Shown: positions 15,120 to 21,400 of the stretch, one piece after another
Layout: every line of letters starts with the position of its first letter
How positions within the stretch are numbered: the first letter of the stretch is position 1
NCBI GenBank assembly: GCA_038323025.1
Contig: JBBQGL010000056.1
Span: 1 to 21,400 of the forward strand
DNA length: 21,400 bases
From: JAFKKF01 sp038323025
Lineage (GTDB): Bacteria > Pseudomonadota > Alphaproteobacteria > Rhizobiales > Kaistiaceae
Reading direction: 5' to 3'
Position numbers and translations under genes: made by a program
Notes under the pieces: model-generated
Told to the model about the DNA's origin: nothing
Seen by the model: the letters and a program-made list of their open reading frames with translations, nothing else
The model's database searches: none

Positions 15120-16201
15120 AGCTGCCCGACTTTCCGCTCGACGCCTTGCCGCCGATCCCGCGCGCCTTCGTCGAGGCGACCAGCGCCGCCACTGGCGTCG
15201 ATCCCAGCGGCCTCGCTATCACCACCCTGGTTGCTCTCGGTGCCGCTATCGACGGACGCACACAGCTCCAGCTGGCGCCCGGCTTCGCGGTCGGCCCGAG
15301 GCTTAGCATCTTGACCGTCAACGCACCGATGGACCGCCGAAGCGCGATGCTGCAAGCGGCGCTCGATCCGCTGCTCGATTACGAGCGGCGCGACCGGCTG
15401 CGCCATGCCGCCCAAGTCACCAGGGGCAGGAAGCCGAAGGGCTATGTCACGCCATCGCCACCGCTGCGGCTGGTGAGTGACGATCCGGGCTACTCCGCCC
15501 TGGCAACCGTCCTCGCCCGCCAGCCGCGCGGCCTCCTGATCCGGCGCGACGAAATCACCGGATGGCTCGACATGATGGAGACCTCGCCGGCACAGCCCGG
15601 CCGCACGCTTTTTACCAGGGCGCTGGATGGCTACGGCCAATCACTCAATCGCGTGCGCGCTCCCGTCGAACTCGACCCGGCCAGCGTCGGCATCCTGGCC
15701 GGCATCCACCGCGAGAGGCTTGCCGCCCTGGCTGACCTGCCTGCGGGCGGGCTACTGGCGCGCATGACGCCGGTGATTTTGCAGTCGGCCGACCCCGGCG
15801 ACGGCAGCGATCCCGGCGAGGCCCAGGCGGGCTTCGGCCTCCTGGTCGAGGCGCTGATCGAGAGACCGCCAATCGAGCTGACCCTCGGCGACGCGGAGGC
15901 CCAGGAGACGATGGACGCCCTCAGGGCTCGCCTGCACGTCGTAGCGAGCGAGGCGCAGGGTGGCCTACAGGCGCACCTCGCACGCCTGCCAGCGGTCGCT
16001 GGAAGCCTGGCAATCGCCCTGCATTTCAGCGGCGACTTCGCCAACGACCCGGCGATCCAGACCCGCGCCGAGGCGGTGACGGCGATCATCGGCTGGCTGG
16101 TCGCGCACGCCCGCGCCTTCGCCGATGCCCTCGCCCTCGCCCTCGCCGAGGCAGACGCCGTAGAGACCCCGCGACGAGGAGGAATGTTCGATGACGACTA
16201 A
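15116..16201 (+). CDS. DUF3987-like protein with a degenerate P-loop
   Basis: The product has 361 residues. The N-terminus FPLDALPPIPRAFVEATSAA and GLAITTLVALGAAIDGRTQL match DUF3987, a family of primase-associated ATPase-like proteins on mobile elements. Normal members have an intact Walker A after the first strand; here that position reads LTVNAPMDRRSAML (about 67-79), with no GK(S/T), so ATP binding is probably lost. The LLIRRDEITGWLDMME segment (Walker B-like region) is kept. It is shorter than most members (often above 450). It may be a structural or regulatory partner of the primase-helicase downstream. The GTG start overlaps the previous stop. Confidence 0.65.
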   Translation: MKLPDFPLDALPPIPRAFVEATSAATGVDPSGLAITTLVALGAAIDGRTQLQLAPGFAVGPRLSILTVNAPMDRRSAMLQAALDPLLDYERRDRLRHAAQVTRGRKPKGYVTPSPPLRLVSDDPGYSALATVLARQPRGLLIRRDEITGWLDMMETSPAQPGRTLFTRALDGYGQSLNRVRAPVELDPASVGILAGIHRERLAALADLPAGGLLARMTPVILQSADPGDGSDPGEAQAGFGLLVEALIERPPIELTLGDAEAQETMDALRARLHVVASEAQGGLQAHLARLPAVAGSLAIALHFSGDFANDPAIQTRAEAVTAIIGWLVAHARAFADALALALAEADAVETPRRGGMFDDD

Positions 16202-16226
16202 CCGGACCCCTGGGTCGACCGGGTGG

Positions 16227-16249
16227 TATCCAGAAATTATTACTGGATA
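16227..16249. promoter_or_regulatory. Palindromic operator or RBS-adjacent hairpin before the HTH gene
   Basis: The perfect inverted repeat TATCCAG-N9-CTGGATA with an AT-rich centre (AAATTATTA) sits in otherwise GC-rich DNA. Its right arm touches the AGGGG ribosome site of the gene starting at 16261. It could be an operator for the HTH protein itself or for AlpA, or an RNA hairpin affecting translation. Confidence 0.5.
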
Positions 16250-16260
16250 GGGGACAGCCC

Positions 16261-16581
16261 ATGACCAACAACGCAGAAAAGATGAGAGAGTGGCGGGCGG
16301 AAGCCGCCTTTGCGATGGCGTTGGGCAAGGACCTGCCGCCGTTCCCGAAACTACGCACGAGCATCGAACGACAGAGCGGCCTGGAGTATCGGCGTCAGGG
16401 CGCCCCGCGACCAGGTCGGCCGAATATCGAGGACGAGACCGAGGCGGCGATACGGAAAGAGCTTGCCAAGGGGACCGGCATTAACAAGACGGCGCGCCTT
16501 TGCGGCGTCGGGAATGGAACGGTGTCGCGGGTCAAGCGGGAGATAAGCAAGCCGCATCGCCGACCTCGGAAGCGAGGCTGA
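16261..16581 (+). CDS. Small resolvase-type helix-turn-helix protein
   Basis: The product has 106 residues. The C-terminal half GRPNIEDETEAAIRKELAKG, then TGINKTARLCGVGNGTVSRV (about 52-91), is a helix-turn-helix like the DNA-binding domain at the end of serine recombinases (Hin/resolvase type), but there is no recombinase catalytic domain. The tail is strongly basic (KPHRRPRKRG). It probably acts as a stand-alone regulator or replication-site binding protein. AGGGG lies 7 bases before the ATG, next to a palindrome at 16227-16249 that it may bind. It is followed by the hairpin-rich gap and the primase-helicase gene. Confidence 0.7.
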   Translation: MTNNAEKMREWRAEAAFAMALGKDLPPFPKLRTSIERQSGLEYRRQGAPRPGRPNIEDETEAAIRKELAKGTGINKTARLCGVGNGTVSRVKREISKPHRRPRKRG

Positions 16582-16833
16582 GCGGCAGCGGATTTCGCTT
16601 CCGTCGCGCCGTCGCTCAGTGGCAGACTGAGGAAAGATACCGGCCGGGCCCTCGCAGGCCCAGCCGGGAAAACCGGACACCATCCTCTGGAGCGGTGATG
16701 TCCGTGTAAGCAGTCGAAGCCGTGGGAAGGCTCCGCCGCCTGCCGGCAAAATGCCTTCCCCCGACAGAAACTGCAAGTGCTCCCCGGATCGCTTTTTTGC
16801 GACCCGCGCCAGCCGCGCTACCGACCAGGCGCG
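16579..16833 (+). other. Hairpin-rich gene-free region before the primase-helicase (candidate structured RNA or leader)
   Basis: No coding frame is convincing between 16582 and 16927. Stems on the plus strand: CTCAG/CTGAG (16615-16619, 16627-16631), which competes with TGAGCG/CGCTCA (16579-16584, 16613-16618); a two-part stem CCGGC/GCCGG plus GGGCC/GGCCC (16640-16667); CGGACA/TGTCCG (16674-16679, 16699-16704); GGGAAGGC/GCCTTCCC (16724-16731, 16753-16760) enclosing GCCG/CGGC; CGG-A-TCGC/GCGA-C-CCG with a T6 loop (16785-16806); CGCGCC/GGCGCG (16805-16810, 16828-16833). Such density suggests a noncoding RNA, a regulated 5' leader, or a replication origin. Direct downstream position and a FinO-type chaperone on the same element favour RNA control of replication; this is inference. 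Confidence 0.4.
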
Positions 16834-16927
16834 TCTGACCAGAGAACCGGAAACGAGAAAATGAAAGGAGGCATCACCCGCCCGTCGCCAGGGCAATCTT
16901 CACGTCGTCCGGCCGCAACGGTGCCGC

Positions 16928-19900
16928 ATGTCCGCAGATCGCCAATCGCCACTCGCCAACTTTGCCGACGTCGAAGGCAAGCACCACAACGCCGAGACAC
17001 TGATCGCCTTCCTGACCAGGTTCCAGTCGCACAGCGCCTGGTCGCTGGCAGCGATCCGCGAACCCCTGGACGCTGGCGGCACGGCGCAGACGGATTTTGA
17101 GTTCCTCAAGGCCGATGCCTGGCGCGACGACAAGCTGCGCCGGTTCCTTACCAGTCACGACCAGTGGAACATTTACTTCGAGGTGAACCCACCACGGCGG
17201 AGACCGAAGCACGGCCGCACCAGCAAGGCCGACATCGACTTTCTCCTCGGCACCTATGTCGACGTCGATCTCAAGGACACGCACAAGGACCTTGACTGGA
17301 CCGACCCCGATGCGGTCGCCGCCGCCAAGGCCGAGGTCCTGGCACGCATCGATGCCTTCACGCCGTCGCCCGCCATCGTCATCTTCACTGGCGGCGGCTA
17401 CCAGGCGATCTGGGCGCTTGCCGAGCCTTGGGTGGTCAAGGGTGACAAGGCACTGATGCGGCCTATCGAGCTGCGCAATCAGTTTCTGATCACGCAACTC
17501 GGCGGCGACCCAGGCCCGAAGTCGGCGGCACAGCTATTCCGCGCGCCGGGGTCGATCAACCGACTGAGCCAGACAAAGATCGAAGCGGGACGGCAGCCGG
17601 TACGCGCCCAGCTGATCCGTTACGACGAGCGCCGGATCGTCATTAGTGACATCCCGACACTGGCGGAGAACCCGACCAGCCAGCGCTCCGGGGAGACCTG
17701 GCGCCCGGAAGCCGGGCACTTCGTCAGCAGCGGCGCAGCCGGCACCGACCTGGCCGAGGCCGCCGATGCCCTCCGCTACGTCGACGCCGACCCCTTCGAG
17801 AATTACGTTCCGATAGGCATGGCCTTGCACGATCACTTCGGCGAGGCCGGGCTCGATCTCTGGCGCGCCTGGGCGCGCACCAGCAGCAAGTTCAGCGAGG
17901 CCGATCTCCTCGCCAGGTGGCGCAGCTTCACGCGCGGTGGCGGCATCACCATTGCCAAACTGTTTCACCTGGCCAAGCAGCGCGGCTGGGTCAGAAGCCA
18001 GATGCGCGAGCAGCGCTTCACGGTCTCGGAGGAACCGCTCGATCCGGTGAAGGACATCACCGCCGACGCCGAGCGCGACGACACCGACATCATCGTCGTC
18101 GACACGATGCAGGAAGCCGAGCAGCTGATCGCGGCCGAGCTCGCCCTCGACGTCGAGCTGCGCGACGATCCCTTCGGGCGCTTCGCCTTCGATCATGGCC
18201 TCCGCCTGATCATCCTGCTGGAGACCCCGCCCGGTCTCGGCAAGTCGGTCAGCATCCTCAAGCGGATCAAAGCGCGGGCGCTGGCCAACTCAGCCTTCCG
18301 GGCGGTGGTGGCGACGCCGCGCGTCGACCTGAGCCAGGAACTGGACGACAAATACCTGGCGCCGATCAACGGGCTCAGCACCCTGGTCTATCGCGGACGC
18401 GACCAGGTCATGCCACCGCCCGACGGCCGCCCTCTGTGCGAGAACCCGGAGGCGGTCAGGCTCGCCAACGGGCTCGGACTGCCGATCAAGCCCGGCGTGT
18501 GCGAAGGGAAGCAGCCGGAAGAACCGGTAAGAAAAACCCTGCGCAAGCACAATAAAGAGGGCCGTCGCGTCAAGCCGGCGATAGACAGCTGCCAGTTTAG
18601 ACATGGCTGCCTTTGGTTCAGTCAGTTGAACCAGGATCGCCAGGTCACTTTGCTCACCCACCAGATGCTCTATCACGGCGGCGACGGCATCCCCGAGCCC
18701 GGCCTGGTGTTCATTGACGAGGGCTTCGTCGAGGCCGGGCTAAGCTCGGTCGTGCGGGTTCCGCTGAGCAAAATCGGCTATGTCGACGGCCGTGCGCCAG
18801 TGAACCGCCCAGTGGCGGTGGTCAGGCATCGCCCGCCAGGGAGCGGCCCGGCGACGGCCGCCGATGTCGAGATCGACGTCGCCGGCGAGCTACCCAACAT
18901 CGAGTACAGGGTGCAGGAAAAGCTGCGCCAGCTGATCGAGCGGCGCGGCGAGCAGGGGCGCTACGGCGGTTTCACGCGCGCCGAGTTGAACGCGGCCGAG
19001 CTCAGCGCCAGCCAGTGGCGCGGCGCCAGGGTGGCGGCCTTCAAGCGCGCCGAGGACATGCCGATCCTGCGGCCTGGGATGCCGCTCAGCGCGGTCGCCA
19101 GGGCGGCGGGGCGCTGGGCTGGCAAGTTATCGCCGCGCCAGTGGGCGGAGGTCTACGGGGTGTTCGGGAGGTTCATGGGCGACGGCGGGCCCGCGCCGGT
19201 CGGCGAAGAACCGGACGAGGAGCCCGACGACCATTCCGACAGTGAGCCGCTCTCCCCGGAGGAGGTATCGGGCGAGGTCGTTCTGCGCGGCCCTGACCCG
19301 GTCGAGAAGATCGAGGAGCCGACGCTTGAGATCGGCCGCCTGAGCCCGATCAGCCGGCACTACCAGGCGACCAGGGTGATCGCCGACGCGACGCCGACGC
19401 CGGGCCTTTCAGGGCTGGCGTTCGGCGGAACCGACCGCTTCAACTGGCAGCGGCGGATGCACATCCGGGTGCGCATGCCGCCCCTGGAGCATGTCAGGTT
19501 CCGGCAATACTTCGGCGCTCCGGTGTCGACGACCAGGCTGATCAAGGCGAAGGGCAGCCGGCGCAATCAGCGCCTGATCCACCAGTTCGTCGTCGAGCAG
19601 GCAAAGCGGTTCGAGGGGGCGGTACTGGTCGTCTGCCAGAAGGCGGTCGAGGAAGCCCTGGTCGAGTTTGGTCTACCCGCCAACGTCGTCACCGATCATT
19701 TCAACAACATCACCGGCAAGGATGTTTACGGCAAGGCGCGCGCCGTGATTGTCATCGGGGCGACCCTGCCGCAGTCGGAGAAGCTGGAGGCTATGGTCGG
19801 CCGCATGACCGGTGTCCAACCAGCACGGCCAGCCCGCAAGCGCAACGGGATCGGCGCCTGGTACGGCGAGCCGGTCGAGCGCGCCATTCCCCTGCGCGGC

Positions 19901-20677
19901 GGAGGCTACGTCAAGGTCATGGTGCCACGGCACCCGGATCCGCTGGTCGAGGAAGCCCGCTGGAAGGCCTGCGAAGGCGAGATCGAGCAGGTGATTGGCC
20001 GGCTGCGCCTCTCCCGGCGCACCGCCGAGGACCCGGCCGAAGTGATCATCGTCGGCGACTACGCCATCCGGGGGGTTGTCCTCGACGAGGCGGTGGCGTG
20101 GAAGGACCGCGACACCTTGCCGGCGATCTTTGCCGCGATGCTCGACGAGGCGGGATTTATTCCCCTCACGCCCGCACATGCGGTGCGCCGGTTCCCCAAG
20201 CTGTTCAAAACCAAGGCGAAAGGCGGCGCGGCCGAGGTCGAGGCGGCGCGGATCAAGGCGGCGAAGATGGCCTTTCACCGAGCCTTCGCCGAGGGCCGGG
20301 AATGTGAGGGGGAGGAGGGTAACAAAAAGCTACAGAAGAAAGAAGGAAGCAAGAGGGAGGGTCCCCTTAAGATTTTTGTTACCCTCCTCCCCCTCCTGCC
20401 ACTGGCTTACCGCATCCCCGGCCCTGGGCAAAAGTGGCGGCAAGCCGTCGTCCTTCCGGAAGCGATGGACGACTTCCAGGCGTGGCTGGTCGAGGCTTTC
20501 GGCGAGAGTGTCGAGATCAACTTCTGGCCCGATCTTGAGCCGCTGGAGCGACGCGCCCTGCTCGGCCATCTCTCGATCAAGGAGGTCATCGCCTACCTTG
20601 GCAGTTACGAACTCGCCGAGCAGACCCGCAAGGCCAAGTGGGCGGCGGCGGCGCGCGGCGGACCCTGGAGCCTCTGA
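16928..20677 (+). CDS. Primase-helicase fusion protein (AEP/RepB-type primase, PriCT-2, P-loop helicase)
   Basis: The product has 1249 residues and is the element's likely replication initiator. Residues 75-245 resemble AEP/RepB-type primases: YVDVDLKD with D112-x-D114 as metal ligands, VIFTGGGYQAIWAL, and FRAPGSINR. Residues 276-354 are a PriCT-2 domain. Helicase motifs follow: Walker A PPGLGKS (K439), Walker B LVFIDE (D597-E598), and motif VI EQVIGRLR (about 1020-1027). Between the Walker motifs are C504, C525, C555 and C561 followed by LLTHQML, the arrangement of the Fe-S insert in XPD/DinG helicases; zinc is an alternative. An acidic linker lies near 760-790. ATG 16928 is the only start in the open frame and has no good ribosome site. 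Residues 1127-1156 are encoded by a palindromic insert. Confidence 0.85.
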   Translation: MSADRQSPLANFADVEGKHHNAETLIAFLTRFQSHSAWSLAAIREPLDAGGTAQTDFEFLKADAWRDDKLRRFLTSHDQWNIYFEVNPPRRRPKHGRTSKADIDFLLGTYVDVDLKDTHKDLDWTDPDAVAAAKAEVLARIDAFTPSPAIVIFTGGGYQAIWALAEPWVVKGDKALMRPIELRNQFLITQLGGDPGPKSAAQLFRAPGSINRLSQTKIEAGRQPVRAQLIRYDERRIVISDIPTLAENPTSQRSGETWRPEAGHFVSSGAAGTDLAEAADALRYVDADPFENYVPIGMALHDHFGEAGLDLWRAWARTSSKFSEADLLARWRSFTRGGGITIAKLFHLAKQRGWVRSQMREQRFTVSEEPLDPVKDITADAERDDTDIIVVDTMQEAEQLIAAELALDVELRDDPFGRFAFDHGLRLIILLETPPGLGKSVSILKRIKARALANSAFRAVVATPRVDLSQELDDKYLAPINGLSTLVYRGRDQVMPPPDGRPLCENPEAVRLANGLGLPIKPGVCEGKQPEEPVRKTLRKHNKEGRRVKPAIDSCQFRHGCLWFSQLNQDRQVTLLTHQMLYHGGDGIPEPGLVFIDEGFVEAGLSSVVRVPLSKIGYVDGRAPVNRPVAVVRHRPPGSGPATAADVEIDVAGELPNIEYRVQEKLRQLIERRGEQGRYGGFTRAELNAAELSASQWRGARVAAFKRAEDMPILRPGMPLSAVARAAGRWAGKLSPRQWAEVYGVFGRFMGDGGPAPVGEEPDEEPDDHSDSEPLSPEEVSGEVVLRGPDPVEKIEEPTLEIGRLSPISRHYQATRVIADATPTPGLSGLAFGGTDRFNWQRRMHIRVRMPPLEHVRFRQYFGAPVSTTRLIKAKGSRRNQRLIHQFVVEQAKRFEGAVLVVCQKAVEEALVEFGLPANVVTDHFNNITGKDVYGKARAVIVIGATLPQSEKLEAMVGRMTGVQPARPARKRNGIGAWYGEPVERAIPLRGGGYVKVMVPRHPDPLVEEARWKACEGEIEQVIGRLRLSRRTAEDPAEVIIVGDYAIRGVVLDEAVAWKDRDTLPAIFAAMLDEAGFIPLTPAHAVRRFPKLFKTKAKGGAAEVEAARIKAAKMAFHRAFAEGRECEGEEGNKKLQKKEGSKREGPLKIFVTLLPLLPLAYRIPGPGQKWRQAVVLPEAMDDFQAWLVEAFGESVEINFWPDLEPLERRALLGHLSIKEVIAYLGSYELAEQTRKAKWAAAARGGPWSL
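20306..20395. repeat. Perfect 23-bp inverted repeat inside the primase-helicase gene (in-frame, 30 codons)
   Basis: The left arm (20306-20328, beginning GAGGGGGAGGAGGG and ending AACAAAAA) is the exact complement of the right arm (20373-20395), with a 44-base purine-rich spacer. The unit starts and ends on codon boundaries and adds residues 1127-1156 (EGEEGNKKLQKKEG... through VTLLPLL), a charged then hydrophobic stretch with base composition unlike its surroundings. It looks like a palindromic element inserted in frame, or a selected DNA/RNA hairpin. The T5 tract is inside the stem, so it is not an ordinary terminator. Confidence 0.85.
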
Positions 20678-21161
20678 GCGACGGGGAAGGCCCGCAGGCG
20701 GAATGACCAAACCGCCACGCCAATAGGGAAAAGTCGATCTCCTCGGCCATCACGGCAGGCGGATAAGTCGGCGGCCCATGCGGGAAAGTCGGACCTTTCG
20801 CCGTCGACCTCGCAGTCCCTTTGGTCCCGGCCACTAAGGCAAATGTCCGCTTGTGACGCGGTCCCCAGCCTTCATAGCTGGTAACCGTCCCTACCTGCCC
20901 AGCAGGCAGATCATTGGGACGCGAATAAGCTAGGCAGATTGCCACAATCGGCCTAGGCTATTTGACTTGGCTATCGATTGCCAAGCTCCGCACCGCCTCC
21001 AGAATGGCGGAAATCCGCCAAGGCAGCCGTTGGCAATCACCGGCCAGTCAGCGCTCGACAAAGACTCGCAGGATCGGAGCCTCTTCAACGACGGACAAAC
21101 CGCTTGGTGGAGGCGGCTCAGTCGCGGCCCGGCTCGGGCAACGCCCGATCGATGTGGCCCC
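20678..21161. other. Gene-free region with a cluster of hairpins
   Basis: I find no supportable gene in these 484 bases. From about 20865 they hold a run of palindromes: CCAGC/GCTGG (20865-20881), CCTGC-CCA-GCAGG (20894-20906), CTAGGC-A-GATTG-CCA-CAATC-G-GCCTAG (20930-20956), CTTGGC/GCCAAG (20966-20985), TGGCGGA-AA-TCCGCCA (21005-21020), and GATTGCCAA/TTGGCAATC (20976-20984 with 21030-21038). The first part (20720-20860) contains short motifs (GGGAAAGTCGG, AATGTCCGCTT) that I associate with sphingomonad intergenic repeats, from memory only. Possible roles are a replication origin, an att or transposon end, or a structured RNA. Confidence 0.5.
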
Positions 21162-21400
21162 TGTTCTGCGTATTCCGGCGAAGGCGGACAGGCATTCCAT
21201 TTGAAGGCGGACAGTGATTCCGGTCGATCGCGGACAGCAATCCGGTGCAGGCGGACAGCGTGTCAAATCGCTTCCAACCGCGACCCCCTTTTCGCGTCCA
21301 ATAACGACCCCTTTCAGGGTGCCGAATCGGGCCTGTGCGGGTAGCGGATAGGAGGAGGCCGCGGCGGGCGCCGGGCGACCTGATGCGCTGGTTGTGACGG
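21162..21400 (+). mobile_element. Probable IS21-type element, left end only
   Basis: The sequence TGTTCTGCGTATTCCGGCG (21162 on) begins with TG, as IS21-family ends do. It is followed by four imperfect repeats of about 22 bp, each an ATTCC-like part plus GCGGACAG, the multiple terminal transposase-binding sites of that family. An istA gene would be expected to the right of the window. GGAGGAGG at 21351-21358 could be its ribosome site, but no istA frame can be confirmed in the remaining bases. Confidence 0.55.
21171..21258 (+). repeat. Four tandem-like GCGGACAG repeats
   Basis: GCGGACAG occurs at 21184-21191, 21207-21214, 21230-21237 and 21251-21258, with start-to-start spacings of 23, 23 and 21 bp, close to two helical turns, each preceded by an ATTCC/ATCCG-like block. 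The repetition is seen directly; assignment as IS21 transposase sites is inferred. Confidence 0.75.

Larger units (their letters stand above)
11641..21400 (+). mobile_element. Integrated element, satellite/ICE-like (right end not in window)
   Basis: It begins where imelysin coding homology stops and an integrase gene follows. It carries an integrase, AlpA-type regulator, ProQ/FinO chaperone, DUF3987-like protein, HTH protein and primase-helicase, all on the plus strand, most with 4-base overlaps. No capsid, terminase, portal, relaxase, type IV secretion or toxin-antitoxin genes are visible in the window. The core resembles P4-like satellites and self-replicating integrative elements; the class cannot be decided without the rest. 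The right border is unknown because the N-terminal half of imelysin is not found before the window ends. Everything past about 20700 is assigned to it provisionally. Confidence 0.7.

Noticed and set aside
16690..16800. Cobalamin-type riboswitch in the hairpin-rich gap
   Set aside because: A few motifs look similar (CCGG stems, a CTGCAAGTGC stretch), but the B12 box and core order are absent and no B12 gene is nearby.
16785..16806. Intrinsic terminator at the T6 run
   Set aside because: The T-run is in the loop of the stem rather than after it, and the nearest strong stem ends 32 bases earlier.
20586..20945. 119-residue minus-strand frame at the end of the primase-helicase
   Set aside because: Half lies antisense to the primase-helicase; the rest has no RBS or recognisable domain.
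21351..21400. Start of istA after GGAGGAGG
   Set aside because: The first ATG in reach gives a 4-codon frame, and too little sequence remains to identify IstA.

Overview
The window is GC-rich DNA with densely packed genes on both strands, short intergenic gaps and many GTGA/ATGA overlaps. Gene content points to an alphaproteobacterium, most likely Sphingomonadales: a DUF971 gene divergent from moaA, ThuA/ThuB-type genes, a di-haem oxidoreductase next to an imelysin gene, and DUF922 and YkuD cell-envelope proteins. The lineage call is inference (about 50-60% for the order). No rRNA, tRNA or CRISPR array was seen.

Region 1 (1-11640) is chromosomal backbone. An IS1380-family element runs off the left edge and has cut a GGDEF-EAL cyclic-di-GMP gene, leaving the end of GGDEF plus an intact-looking EAL domain. 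Then come a 29-residue membrane microprotein, a secreted DUF922 protein, a thuA-thuB-like sugar oxidation pair, a YkuD L,D-transpeptidase with an Ala/Pro/Val-rich tail, DUF971, moaA, a single-domain eRF1-like protein with a candidate FNR/FixK-type promoter, a SolA/sarcosine-oxidase-type flavoenzyme, an EamA transporter, and a di-haem DHOR gene next to the 3' part of an imelysin (M75) gene.

Region 2 (about 11641 to beyond the right edge) is an integrated mobile element. It entered the imelysin gene: host homology stops at the codons for the LLWGQD segment, and a P4-type tyrosine integrase starts 150 bp away behind a 16-bp direct repeat and a 12-bp tandem repeat. Gene order is integrase, unknown, AlpA-type regulator, ProQ/FinO-type RNA chaperone, unknown, DUF3987-like protein with a broken P-loop, resolvase-type HTH protein, a 346-bp hairpin-rich gap, and a 1249-residue primase-helicase (AEP/RepB-type primase, PriCT-2, P-loop helicase with four cysteines). 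Integrase, AlpA and primase-helicase resemble the core of P4-like satellites or replicating integrative elements. The FinO-domain chaperone and the structured leader in front of the replication gene are the unusual part and suggest RNA-based replication control.

Two further points stand out. The primase-helicase gene carries a perfect 23-bp inverted repeat spanning exactly 30 codons in frame, like a palindromic element tolerated inside a protein. The right end (20678-21400) has no gene I can support. It holds a cluster of hairpins followed by four roughly 22-bp repeats that look like the end of an IS21-type element whose transposase would lie outside the window. No packaging, conjugation or defence genes are visible, so the class of the element cannot be settled here.
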